Source of the DNA: Panopea generosa | Taxonomy: Eukaryota > Mollusca > Bivalvia > Adapedonta > Hiatellidae | Direction of reading: 5' to 3' | Assembly (NCBI GenBank): GCA_029582155.1 | Contig: CM055898.1 | Span: 36,083,455 to 36,147,454 of the forward strand | DNA length: 64,000 nt | Shown here: one piece after another, positions 11,688 to 22,799 of the stretch | How positions within the stretch are numbered: the first letter of the stretch is position 1 | Layout of the letters: the number at the start of each line of letters is the position of its first letter | Program-made: the position numbers and the translations under genes | The notes under the pieces: generated by a model | Told to the model about the DNA's origin: nothing | What the model saw: the letters and a program-made list of their open reading frames with translations, nothing else | The model's database searches: none

Positions 11688-12700
11688 AAAACAATATAAA
11701 TATATTGTAGACTCAATTAAATGCAACCATTACCATTGAACTATTCATTCATTCTCTTATTTTAGGGTTTCTCTTATAAATGTGCGATTGTCTAAGAGAT
11801 TTTGGTTACTTAACTAAGGCATTATCTAATGCATATACATTGCAGCATACAAACTTATTAATTAAGGTGTTTTAAAGAGTATTTAATAAGAAATCTAAAA
11901 CACTATTTGATTTTTGTAACCTTTAGTTTCCATAGGACTCTTTATTTCCTGTGACACTCGCCTGTCTAAAAAATGTCCAATAAATCAAAGTATTGTAAGT
12001 ACTGAAGATGGGATTACTATAAGACGCTATGTGTTGTTGTTGTTGTTGTATGGTGTAAAACGTCGTCGCTTTCAACATATTTTTAGTTATATCACCATGA
12101 TGTCTACTTGAAACAGTTTTCTGAACGCTGTCACACTGAAGTACCATGCCACAAACACTTGGTATGATATACCACCCAGTCACATTATACTGACAATTAC
12201 TTCGAATATCGAATTAGTGAAGGATACAATTAAAGTAGTTTGTGTTGTAGAATATATGTGCACATAGACTGATACTGTATAAATTATTTTCATATATAAT
12301 ACACACATTGTGTTTCAATAACGTATACATAGTTATAATACTGGTTTCTTTACATCGGCAATAAAGGGAGGTAATGTTCGAATGGTTCTTCTTCGGAATA
12401 TTGAATTAGCTTTCAAGTAAGGAACAGCGTTTATTATAATATAGCTGGAAAACAATTTAGATTTTGATTTAGAAAAAAATACCACCATGCAAATTACATT
12501 CTCCTGTAACTGTCAAAATATAAGAAAAATATGGAGGGGTTAAATATTCATGAGCTCACATAGCCAGTAATGTTGGAAAACAGGCTAAATTGGAAAGCGC
12601 ATGTTAAGCATGTTTGCATGTATAAAATAGTGTATACAGGTAAAGGTGAACAAATTTACAAATTTAGCAACTTATTTTTGTTTAAGGGAATGTTTTTATT

Positions 12701-13190
12701 ATCATGTGCTATATAGTGATGTATAATCCAACATCATGTGCTATATATATATAGATGTATAACCCAACATCATGTGCTATATATTGATGTATAATCCAAC
12801 ATCATGTGCTATATAGTGATGTATAATCCAACATCATGTGCTATATAGTGATGTATAATCCAACATCATGTGCTATATATATAGATGTATAATCCAACAT
12901 CATGTGCTATATATATAGATGTATAATCCAACATCATGTGCTATATATTGATGTATAATCCAACATCATGTGCTATATAGTGATGTATAATCCAACATCA
13001 TGTGCTATATAGTGATGTATAATCCAACATCATGTGCTATATATATAGATGTATAATCCAACATCATGTGCTATATATTGATGTATAATCCAACATCATG
13101 TGCTATATATAGATGTATAATCCAACATCATGTGATATATAGTGATGTATAATCAAACATCATGTGCTATATATTGATATATAATCCAAC
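12701..13190. repeat. 32-bp satellite array, 15 copies
   Basis: The unit is ATCATGTGCTATATAGTGAT plus GTATAATCCAAC. There are three common variants at the centre: ATAGTGAT, ATTGAT and ATATATAGAT, the last giving 34-bp units or longer. Variants occur in an order suggesting block copying (for example units 3-6 and 8-11). No spacers and no coding sense. Confidence 0.97.
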
Positions 13191-13374
13191 AGAAGATTTA
13201 ATAAATGTTCATGTTCTTATCATTTCTTATTGATTGGTAGTAATAAATGACAGGACTATAGGTGTTAGGATAACAATTTATTTAAGATTTTAGATGTTGT
13301 AGTGGTGACGGTGGTTGCGACGCTATAACATCGTCACCTTAAAGTTAATGTTCCACTGGTAACTTAGTTTCTTC

Positions 13375-13643
13375 TTGATTAAAAGGCAAAAAATGTATCC
13401 GTATATGGAGTAACAAGATTTTGTGTAACCGGTCCGATTAGCCAAGTCGGTAACGAGTCTGACTATCAATCCAGGAGTCGTTAGTTCGAATCCCCATCCG
13501 GCCACATTCTCTGTGATGATTTCGACTCATTTTGAATCATTTGATTCAAGTGTGATATTTATCAGTAAAGATGAGTGTGAACTGTCAACATTTCAGATTT
13601 ACAGGAAAGAGTGGTTATGTAAACTCTGGCCACCGATGACATA
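13375..13643 (+). mobile_element. tRNA-derived SINE with 14-bp TSD
   Basis: Perfect 14-bp direct repeats AACTTAGTTTCTTC at 13361-13374 and 13644-13657 delimit the element. Its tRNA-like head starts near 13430, with an A box TTAGCCAAGTCGG (13438-13450) and a B box TAGTTCGAATCCC (about 13482-13494). It ends in a shortened body and tail. About 54 bases between the left duplication and the head are unusual, since insertions of this family normally begin at the head. The minus-strand frame 13323-13505 overlaps it and is not a gene. Confidence 0.85.
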
Positions 13644-13659
13644 AACTTAGTTTCTTCAA

Positions 13660-14754
13660 TCTTGCTCTCATTGCAAATTACTTGGTTTATCCAGATACAC
13701 ATTAGGTCAATGCTTTATTCCTTTACACTCGCAATTTAAATGACTTAAACGTTTTCAATATTAATGTTTTATCCTCTTTTTACAATAGATAATAAATACT
13801 TTGTGTCATAAAAGCAGTTTGCAATTCATGGAAATGCCGCAAATTCTTTGGTACGATCCAATGAAACATTTTGTGGAAAATGTATCGTTTAAATTTAAGA
13901 TAAAACTATTTCCGATGTCAGACAGTTTATCTTTTAATGTTCTTATCAATCTACAATGTACTGTTTTAAATTATTTTCGAAAGTCATCCATAAATTGTAT
14001 CTGTCCCGTCATCATGGGAACGATGTTAAATTAATGGCTATCAGGCGATACGAGGACCAATATGCATTCTTGCTGGACCGCAAAACTTTGTAGTATCAGA
14101 AATATCGCACAGCAGAGCGTAAAAAGAAAGCAATGTGTTTGTGTATTTGAGCAGTATATTATAGTAATTAAGTGCTGTCGTTAGTTGTAATTTAGCCCAT
14201 TAAATTCCGATTTTTTATGGACATTATACATTATTTATATCCTTTTTGAATAATGTAACAAAATAATGGAAATGATCCTTCTCTTACACTAATATATATA
14301 CATGCCACAGAGTAAAAGGTAAACAGTATTTTATCGTCTGCTACTGTTCAGTTTGTAGACCCTATACTACTAGTATAGCCCCGCTTTCCGATAAGCTACA
14401 GTGCCGGGTCTTTCATTCAATCAAATTCCAGGGCCAATCATATAAGAACACGATTTAAGGTTTCGACGGCGTAGTAACATTTCAGAAAATATATAACAAT
14501 CAACACATGCTATCTACACATTTGAAGCAAACAAATGAATATTAATTTATTCGGGTACCTAAAATAAGTTGTTTGTTTTTCTTTATATATTGAACACTAT
14601 GCACGTTTTGGAATTTTCTTTGCACTATATTTTTGGTGTGCGGGTATAAAAGTTCAACTCTTTTTATCTTATCGAGCTCCAAAACTCTGCATGTCAACAC
14701 CGATAAGTGACTAACGCAACCAACAAAAATAAAATTTAATCAGTGTTATCTTAT
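13660..14754. other. unit-A-specific stretch, unannotated
   Basis: No homologue in B or C at this place, and no gene. The 77-codon frame 13801-14034 has no recognisable domain. Confidence 0.5.
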
Positions 14755-15200
14755 CGACGTATATTCTATCTCAGATTTTGCTCTATTCATCTGAAAGAGA
14801 CAATGACATATTTATGGTCGTTTTAAAATATACACATGAATCGTTAAGCGTAGGAATCGCCCGTGTGCAACTAATGTGTTTTGTGGCGTAAATATATTGC
14901 AGACATCGTATCTGTGTGAAACACCATAAACCAATTAAAATACTCATGCGAATAACTTGTGCGTCAAACGAAGGAAACGATGATACACCCACAGTCTGAG
15001 ACACTTCCGCAGACGACAATTGTCTAAAATATCTCAGCACTTTACGTCTTATGTTGAAACGCAGCATAGATAAGAACTTTTTTTTTGTTTATCCATTAAC
15101 GTTCCGGGAGCAACAGTTTGATTTCTGTTAATTACAGTCCAATACACATGAGCAGCTGGCCGGGAAGAGATGCTGAGCATTCGGAGTTTAAACCTTTAAC
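14755..15200. repeat. segmental duplication block 3, unit A
   Basis: Matches 21505-21981 (B), 28500-28985 (C) and, in part, 35755-35950 (D). Landmarks are GAGACAATGACATAT, CAGACATCGTATCT(G/A)TGT, ACAGTCTG(A/G)GACA(C/T)TTCCGCAGACGACAA, ATCCATTAACGTTCCGGG and CCGGGAAGAGATGCTGAGCAT. The minus-strand frame 14783-15067 crosses this block and is not kept open in the other copies, so I do not call it coding. Confidence 0.85.
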
Positions 15201-15287
15201 AACTGTCAATCAAGTTCATTTAGATTCGTCCCACAACTCCTGTATTGAACCAATATACAATCTGGTTTGTATATGAATACCGCCACT

Positions 15288-15559
15288 GAGTGAACCCGGA
15301 AAGTCGGAAGCATCTGATTATCAATGCAGGGGTCGTAAGTTTGAATACCCGCTCGGCCAAAGTTTCCGTGGTATGACATTACTCTTCGTTTCTCACCACT
15401 GATTCAAAAGTGTGAAAGTTATCAGTTACTTGCGAAGGTGGGTGTGCTTGAGTACTGTTTAACTTTCCATGATCTAAGGTAAGAGAGGTTAGGTTAACCC
15501 ATAGTCTGTTAGCCCTCGATGGCATAAAAATAATGCTAAATATACAAATAAGCAAATAA
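15288..15559 (+). mobile_element. SINE shared by units A, B and C (copy in A)
   Basis: The tRNA-like head (GTGAACCCGGAAAGTCGG ... GGGGTCGTAAGTTTGAAT) is followed by the family body and the tail GTTAGCCCTCGATGGCATAA. It lies between the same flanks in all three units: AACCTTTAACAACTGTCAATC before, and GCAAATAAAATACCGCAAGT after. The insertion therefore predates the segmental duplication. The head is decayed but both pol III boxes can still be traced. Confidence 0.85.
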
Positions 15560-15569
15560 AATACCGCAA

Positions 15570-16500
15570 GTAATCAGTAAAGAGTAAACAGCATTGAAAG
15601 CCTGTCGAACAAAATGACGAACGTTATAAAACACAAAGTTCAAAAGAAGATTAAAAAGCGACTCTCCTCATCGCTATTCCCAATTATACAGTAATTTTTG
15701 TACAACATACGATCAATGTTGATGGAGGTAAGAATGATATAAAACACGTTTCACCACACTAGTTAGTTGAGCTAAAAGACGGGCTTCCGGTACTGTTCGG
15801 AAATGAATGGGAAATTGTCTTTTGTTATGCAATAAACAAGAGGTTAGGGCAACATTAATTCGAATTACTCCTCACTTATTTGTCAATTATACTAATTGCG
15901 ACGGACAATGTCGTGGGCCTAATAGAAATACGATTTGTTATGTAGAACTACTTTGGCTATTTGAAGTGGAATCCAATAATTCTAGTTTGGTATGATGCTG
16001 AACAGATGTTTTATACAAGTGTTATAGAAACGCCAAACAGTATTATGCAAACAAAGTTTGTTTCATAATACTAGACAACAAACTCTTAAACATGCAAAAG
16101 AACGGCAATCCATGAACTATGAAAATAACGCTTGTTAGACATACTTATCGATGTCATTATTTGTTACTTTACATATTTGCTGTTTACGAGCAGTGTTTAG
16201 ACGCTAGACAATGTGTGATTCTGGGTAAAAATATCGCCAATGCAGATATCTGTACAGGAGTTTGTCGTGTAAATTTTATCATAATTTAGTGATGTTAAAT
16301 GCTTTACTTAAAACGCCAACCTCTGTGTGACAGCTTGGTGCTACGGCAGGAATAAGGTATGTTTGGTTTGTATATATGTATCGGAACGGGTATCAAATTG
16401 AGTAATCGGTGTATAGTATGTTCAGTCTCTGAACGTTTTTATGAATCAAATCATTTTTTTTCGTATTCATTTGTTAGTGTGTTTAGGTCAATTTGCTGAG
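15570..16500. repeat. segmental duplication blocks 4 and 5, unit A
   Basis: Block 4 (to about 16100) matches B 22800-23190, C 29457-29990 and D 40945-41345. Block 5 (about 16100-16500) matches C 30000-30420 and is absent from B. Around 15950-16050 the A and C copies are nearly identical (GAAGTGGAATCCAATAATTC, AAGTGTTATAGAAACGCCAA). The core AACATTAATTCGAATTACTC ... ACTAATTGCGA(C/T)GGACAATG is kept in all four units. The 62-codon frame 15807-15995 overlaps the core but is not maintained elsewhere. Confidence 0.85.
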
Positions 16501-16619
16501 GTCGTAGAAAGATTGCGTTGCGTAAACCAGATTTATGTGTTCTCCCCAACTCGCACTTCCCGCTGTCATCACTTCAATATTTGTAGTTTTTTATTCCATA
16601 TATAAAATCAGATATCTCC

Positions 16620-16830
16620 TAAACCAGGTCTATTAACCCCAATGAAAAATGCAGGGAATTCCATATTTGTCCCACATTTTATAGCAAATGTATGCTTACT
16701 AAACTATTACGTCAATGAAACTTTCTCTGAAGCCACAGACCAAACAACGTGCCCTAATATTCTGTTATTTAACGGACCCAATAAGGAAAGACGGGTTCGT
16801 TCTACAATCTATGGTTTCACAAGTCTATGA
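16620..16830 (+). repeat. dispersed repeat R2, copy 1
   Basis: Related to 52765-52970 and 56185-56400. Shared phrases are CAGG(T/-)CTATTAAC, AATGCAGGGAATTC, TGTCCCACA, ATAGCAA(T), GACCAA(T/A)CAACGTGC and TATTTAACGGACC(C/T)AAT. The 62-codon frame here is not open in the other copies. Family unknown. Confidence 0.7.
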
Positions 16831-16859
16831 AAAAATGTCATCACCTATATAAAACAATA

Positions 16860-17700
16860 TAACACACATTGAAGAACAAAAGTTATTTATATTCCTAGTT
16901 AAAAACAAGTAAATGTTACAATTTAACAATTGGTGGCGGGGGCGGTGATAATTGGACTAAAATACTTACAGGAATAAATTGTCCAGTGTCTGATGGACCA
17001 AGACAAAATATAATTCACTAAAAAATCGAAAAACTAGAATCGTTTAATATTATTATTTTATAACACTGGTCCAATAAAATCGGCGCTTCTTCTATCGTAC
17101 TTCGAACATTATTTACACCTATCAACATTAAGATAACGCACTTGCTTCCATTTTTAGACATGTTCAATGAAATCATCAAACATTTCGCCTAATATCTAGT
17201 TATATGCAATAATAAAATTCAACATTGCGTGCATATCCACAGTAACTGTCAATAATACTGTGATTTAGAATACCCTGAAGTGTTCCGAATGTTTCAAAAT
17301 AGTCCGATTTATAAACGTGATGCAGATTTTATGGCAATAGAGGAGGCGTATATGGTTTGATTGAACAAACTTTAAAATCAGATTATAGAGCCGCGAGAAT
17401 ATTACGTATGCTAACAACAAATATGAAAACTCATATAATCTGCAATATGCGGAACTGACGGGAAAGAAAATTATTTGGGAATCGTTGGGAAAAGATCAAA
17501 CTGCACATGGTGAATATAATGCGTGTACATTCTATGTTAATATAATGAAAGTGAAATGTTCATGTTGCAAACACATTGAATATAGAATATTAACATGTTG
17601 AAGCGAGTTTAATGTATAAATATAGCAAATGACTAATAAAAGACGTGCACTTCATCAGACGTAGATCTATTAGAATAGTTTAGTTACGCCTTTTACCAAG
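16860..17700. repeat. segmental duplication block 1, unit B
   Basis: Begins with GAACAAAAGTTATTTATATTCC, matched near 24205 in C, and from 16970 matches A 10095-10811. The end TTTTACCAAGTTTAAAGTATT corresponds to A's TTTTACCCAGTTTAACCC, showing the empty state of the TTAA site filled in A. Confidence 0.85.
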
Positions 17701-17754
17701 TTTAAAGTATTCCCTATCGCACTAAAATGAACAGTTTCTATAATATATAATCTT

Positions 17755-18225
17755 TAACGGCTCCTCTAATATATAAAGGCACCATTATATACAGATAACA
17801 CATATAGCCGTCCTTTAAACACATCACGACTTTAGTATATAAAGGCACCATTATATACAGATAACACATATAGCCGTCCTCTAAACATATCACGACTTTA
17901 GTATATAAAGGCACCATTATATACAGATAACACATATAGCCGTCCTCTAAACATATCACGACTTTAGTATATAAAGGCACCATTATATACAGATAACACA
18001 TAGCCGTCCTCTAAACATATCACGACTTTAGTATATAAAGGCACCATTATATACAGATAACACATATAGCCGTCCTCTAAACATATCACGACTTTAGTAT
18101 ATAAAGGCACCATTATATACAGATAACACATAGCCGTCCTCTAAACATATCACGACTTTAGTATATAAAGGCACCAGTATATACAGATTACACATATAAC
18201 CGTCCTCTAAACATATCACGACTTT
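17755..18225. repeat. 66-bp minisatellite, about 7 copies
   Basis: The unit runs GCCGTCCTCTAAACATATCA, CGACTTTAGTATATAAAGGC, ACCATTATATACAGATAACA, CATATA. Most units are 66 bp (22 codons) and some are 64 bp, having lost one TA. The 66-bp units keep minus-strand frames open (17738-18001 and 18094-18309, with a repeating MCYLYIMVPLYTKVV peptide). The 64-bp units break the frame, so I do not treat these as genes. Confidence 0.95.
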
Positions 18226-18555
18226 CGAAAATAGATTTGATAACTTAAAAGTGTTTCCTATACATACAAGGTTATTCCAGCTGACGCATAATGTTCCTCC
18301 TGAAAACATCTATCTTAAAATTTCCTACATTACATAGTTGTTTTCCTTGTTATTTTATTCTGTAAATATACTCATCAAAACTTCAAATATCTTATTAATT
18401 ACGTTAAACATATTCTATTAGTCTAAGATTTAGCTTTTGGGATACTATTTGAAGTATCTAAGGTAAAGTTAATTTAGATCTTGTATGGCGATAGCCATTG
18501 ATGACTTGGTAATACTTTGTTTAACGATTCCTTTCTAAGAGTTATTTGGTGGTAG

Positions 18556-18557
<2 letters not shown>

Positions 18558-18612
<55 letters not shown>
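18558..18612. repeat. (GA)n microsatellite
   Basis: About 27 uninterrupted GA dinucleotides. Confidence 0.98.
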
Positions 18613-18615
<3 letters not shown>

Positions 18616-18699
18616 AGGCACAACACTATTTCACAGGTTTAAGCTCCCAGGTGGCGATTTTTCTATCGACTATTCAAAGGCGGTGATCATTGTCGGTCG

Positions 18700-19120
18700 A
18701 TATTCAATCGGTATGATTGTATAATGCTTATGATATTATTATATGTGTTAAGTGTGGTTAGTCTAGTGTTGAGGGTGTTCGCTGTATGCTATGCCATGTT
18801 GTCTTGAGAATATATTTTTTAATAAATAGAGAGCGTGGGTTGTTTTCTATTTATTAAATGAAACATTAGAAAATGACAAATTACTTCATTGTCGATTTTG
18901 TTAAACGATAGTTGACACGAAATAATTGTCTGCACAATACTAACAAATGTTAGAAAATAAAGCACCCGTATAATTCGATTTTAAACATTTCAGAAAGTCT
19001 AAATACAAATTTATTGAACAAACCTGTCACATAAAACGCGTTTCTCAAAGATAAAATCGTGTTTTCAGATAATTTATACAGTGTTCAAACTGGAATTATA
19101 CAAATTTGCGCCATCAATTT
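18700..19120. repeat. segmental duplication block 2, unit B
   Basis: Homologous to A 11041-11420 and C 27300-27640 (AACAAATGTTAGAAAATAAA, AGAAAGTCTAAATACAAATT, CCTGTCACAT). Its opening, about 18738-18795 (ATATGTGTTAAGTGTGG ... GAGGGTGTTCGCTG), aligns with a single monomer of the 53-bp satellite in C. It is followed by a short (CA)n run at 19322-19340 and a weaker match at 19360-19570. Confidence 0.8.
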
Positions 19121-19685
19121 TAAAATTTATTTTAGTTAGTTTATAACTAAAGAATGTATTCCTCTTTAGATTTATTAGACATTGTGTACCAAGCAGTTTT
19201 AAAATGAACATTGGTAAACCATACGTGTGCATGGATACGTGCAGGCATGCATACGTTCATGGTTGCACGAACGCAAGCACATTTGAATTTGAATATCGAA
19301 CTATATTATACCCATGTAATCGCACACACACACACACACATAAAAACAAATACTATATAGACACCAAATGCAACCATAGTCTGGAAATCTTTCATTTATC
19401 CACTTATAGTGAGGTTTCGTTTAGAAATGTGCGATTATTTAAACAATTGTGGTGACTTGACAAATGCGTCATTGCATATAAACTGCAGCATATCGACCAA
19501 TTATTAAAAGGTGTTTAAACGAATTTTTTAGGAAGAGATACTTGATTTTTGTATCCCATATTTTTATAGAATAGCGTATGGCATTTCTATTGTTTTCCTT
19601 TACAAAAAAAAGTTTTGTTTTCTAAAAATAAAATTAACTGGCCTTTCATGAATATTTCATAAGACAGGACAGTTAAAACTCTTAA

Positions 19686-21423
19686 CCCTTTGCTCCATAA
19701 GCATTTTCTTGGACTCTTCCAAATTGAAAGCACTAATTCACCACGTATCAGCAAATTATATTTATATTAATTGAATATTATTCTCATTTTTTATTGATAA
19801 GCTTGAAAATATAATGAACAAAAGCAATATTCAAGGTATTCAGTTACACCCAGACATTACTCAGATATTGTTGTTGATGTTCGCAGATGATCTAGCTCTC
19901 CTTGCAGACACTGTTGTTGGATTACAAAGACAGTTAAATGTGTTGTTTGAATTTTGTGATACAAATAAGCTGAAAGTAAATGAATCAAAAACAAAAGTTG
20001 TAATGTTCAAAAATGGCGGTATTTTGTCAAGGCATGAGACATGGACTTATAATAATGTCAAACTTGACGTAGTAAATAGTTTTTGTTATATTGGTCTTAC
20101 CTTTACAAGACAATTGTCATTAACAAACATGGTTAAGGAACTTTGTATTAAAGGTTAACGTATTTTTATCTCAATCTTAAGCTCCTTATATGATTCTGGA
20201 CAACTGCCCAAAACCATATTTTTCAAAATATTTGATACTAAAATCTGTCCACAGTTGTTATACGGGGCCGAAGTGTGGGGTTTAGAAACGTTTATCGAAT
20301 TAGAAAGGGTCCAATATTACGCTTGTAAGCGGTTCATGTGTGTAAAACAAAACAAAAATGTAATGCTGTTGCTTTGGGAGACTGTTTAAGATTCCCACTT
20401 TTTTATTGAAACATACAAACGATGTATAAGGTATTGGTTTAAAATACTAAAAATGCCAAAAGAAAGATTTGTTAAAAAGTGTTATTTGATGATGGTAAAT
20501 GATGAAAGAAACGGTTATAAGAATTGGGTATCCATGCTTAAACATGTTCTACAAAGTAACGGTTTTGGTAATGTACGGGAAAATCAAGGTATTGGTCATG
20601 AGATAAAAAACATTTACAAGTAGACTAAAAGATCAATATCTACAAGACTGGAATGGAACTGTTACTTCTAACTCGAAACTAAGTACTTACTATGTAAAGT
20701 TTAAACAATGTTTTGCATATGAAAAGTATCTCGATGTACTAAATATCAGAAAATTTCGTCATATCTATGCAAGCTTCAGATCGAGTTCTCATGACCTGGA
20801 AATTGAAAGGGGTCGTTACAGAAATATAGAAAGAGATCTAAGGTTATGTACATTGTGTTATGTAAATGTTGTAGAAGATGAGTTTCTCTTTTTACTGTGT
20901 TGTAATATATATATACAGATTTAAGAGAAGCATATTTGCCAGATAAATATTCTAATAATCCAACTGAACATAAGTTTACCATTTTAATGGTAACACAAAA
21001 TGACAGTTTGATCAAATCTGTAGCAACTTATCTCCATTATGCCTTTAAGAGACGAAAAGAAGTTCTATGTGTTACTAGTTAAAGTATACCATTATACCTT
21101 CAAAAATACGAAAAGAAGTTCTATGTGTTACTAGTTAAGCTATACATTAATGTATATGTATAATGCTATAATATTTTTGTTTTATGCATGTATAACTGTA
21201 TATAAATGATGTAATACTTCGTGTAGTCTTGAAAACTCACGTACTGATTTGTTAACATTTATTTGTATAAACACATATTGCATGGGCTGGTGGCCTAAAA
21301 GCAAATAAACTATTTGTCATTGTCATTGTCATTGTCATTTCGAGCAATCTGAACTCTTCCTGCACTATTTTCAAAGGCCTTCTGTGATTGGTGCGGGAAA
21401 ACGCATATCTATGGAGTAAAGTG
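19686..21423. mobile_element. TTAA-flanked DNA element, interrupted by a LINE
   Basis: TTAA at 19682-19685 is followed by CCCTTTGCTCCATA. At the other end TATGGAGTAAAGTG precedes TTAA at 21424-21427. The inverted termini CCCTTTGCTCCATA and CACTTTACTCCATA plus TTAA target duplications fit a non-autonomous piggyBac-like element. Only about 115 and 85 bases of it remain outside the inserted LINE. The same left end occurs at 10812. Confidence 0.65.
19800..21339 (+). mobile_element. 5'-truncated LINE (reverse transcriptase C-terminal half)
   Basis: The frame 19814-20158 carries the RT catalytic box FADDLALLAD followed by the thumb-side motif NKLKVNESKTKVVMF and VVNSFCYIGL. After frameshifts the translation continues with LLYGAEVWGLE, then ACKRFM, WVSMLKHVLQSNGFG and a decayed zinc-knuckle (CTLCYVNVVEDEFLFLLC), ending at a stop near 21079-21081. 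The 3' end is a (TTGTCA)n tail at about 21314-21339, the usual microsatellite end of such LINEs. Lacking the N-terminal part and endonuclease, it is dead. A local duplication of AGAAGTTCTATGTGTTACTA is visible at about 21059 and 21116. The clade is not certain; it is a jockey/I/L2-like non-LTR element. Confidence 0.9.
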
Positions 21424-21504
21424 TTAATATTGTTTTCAGACGGAGTCTCTATTTGCTGTGAAAGTCATCTGACAGATCATTTATAATAAACATCAAATTT
21501 AACC

Positions 21505-21981
21505 AGTGACAACATATCGATGTATATTTTTCCAAGTCTTTGCATCTTTCATCTCCATGAAACAATGACATATATTTTGAAACATTTTAAAAATATACAC
21601 AGATAAGTATCGCTCGACTACAACTTACAACTTACATGAATGTGTGTTAAGCCATAGATATATTGCAGACATCGTATCTATGTATAACTATATAGAACAC
21701 TATATACCCATTAACATCCTCATGGGAATACCTTCTGTGTCAAGCAAGGGAAAAGATAATACACTCACAGTCTGGGACATTTCCGCAGACGACAAATGTC
21801 TGTAATATCTCAACAAGTTATGTTGTATTGTAAACGCAGCATAAATCCGAAGTCTGTTTTATCCATTAACGTTCCGGGTGATACAGTTTGACTTCTACAT
21901 ATATAAACTGTTAATTTCTAGTCCAATACAAATCAGCAGGTGACCGGGAAGAGATGCTGAGCATACGAAGCAGCAATAGCC
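21505..21981. repeat. segmental duplication block 3, unit B
   Basis: Homologous to A 14755-15200 and C 28500-28985: CAGACATCGTATCTATGT, ACAGTCTGGGACATTTCCGC, ATCCATTAACGTTCCGGG, CCGGGAAGAGATGCTGAGCA. It is interrupted at 21986 by the TTAA element and resumes at 22448 with CCTTTAACAAACGTCAATCC. Confidence 0.85.
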
Positions 21982-21985
21982 TTAA

Positions 21986-22443
21986 AGGGATTATATTGGC
22001 ATATTACCGTCAATTCCCTGTCCTAAATACACACGCCCAGCATGAAGATACACTGACATCTTAGAGATATATGCGTCTAAAGTGTCTAATTGCATATCCG
22101 ATTTATTACAAACATCGGGTTTCTGAAGCCACGTTTTTGATTTTGTTTACATTTGCCGTTTTTAACGAACCGCTTTCGGGTTTCCGATTAATCATCGGAT
22201 AACATCGTGAAGACTGGTTTTCGAGGACTTGTTCGGGAAGTTTACGGAGTTCAATGTAAACATTGCGCAATACTTTATTGCGGGACATATTGAAGTTTCA
22301 GCCAATATCCAATTACTGTTAATTTGATAACTTTCAAGTAAATAAAGGTTATACATCAATACATAAGCATTATTTTGTGCACACTGCATACAGGAAAAGT
22401 CTGGATTAATAGTGTGTTTGTGTTACTTGCCAATATTATCCCT
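21986..22443. mobile_element. 458-bp non-autonomous TTAA DNA transposon
   Basis: TTAA duplications at 21982-21985 and 22444-22447 flank inverted ends AGGGATTATATTGGCA and TGCCAATATTATCCCT (15 of 16 pair). The paralogous site in unit C (GCCTTAACCTTTAAC, TTAA at 28984-28987) is empty, which proves a precise insertion. TTAA preference with AGGG ends suggests a Kolobok- or piggyBac-type transposase acting in trans. The two minus-strand frames inside (22106-22288, 22192-22389) show no transposase motif, so the element is non-autonomous. Confidence 0.9.
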
Positions 22444-22539
22444 TTAACCTTTAACAAACGTCAATCCAGTTTATTTAGACGCGTTCCATAACTCCTTCAT
22501 TGAACCAATATACAGATTGGTTTCATTTACTATAATATT

Positions 22540-22797
22540 TCAGTCGGTTGCGAGTCTGACCATCAACTCAGGCGTGATTTTGAATTCCCGCCCGGTCATA
22601 GTTTCCCTGATGATTGATATACGACATGCGTCTCATTATCTTTCTGATTCATGTTGGAAGGTTATTTACTTGAGCAGATGTGTGTGTTTGAGTACTGATT
22701 AACCTTCCAATATCTCAGAAAAGAGTGACTGGATTAACTGTTTGTCCGTTAGCCCTCGATGGCATAAAATAACGTTAAATATGCAAACACGCAAATA
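22540..22797 (+). mobile_element. SINE shared by units A, B and C (copy in B)
   Basis: Head remnant CAGTCGGTTGCGAGTCTGAC, body TTGATATACGACATGCGTCT, and tail GTTAGCCCTCGATGGCATAA, with the same flanks as in A and C. The 5' part of the head is diverged. Confidence 0.85.
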
Positions 22798-22799
22798 AA

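Noticed and set aside
13429-13500. Functional tRNA gene
   Set aside because: A and B boxes are present, but the acceptor stem does not close and the SINE body follows; flanking 14-bp duplications prove insertion.
15807-15995. 62-codon frame in the conserved block 4 core as a small gene
   Set aside because: The frame is not open in units B, C and D.
17738-18309. 22-residue repeat protein from the 66-bp array
   Set aside because: 64-bp units break the frame within the array, and the peptide has no known fold.
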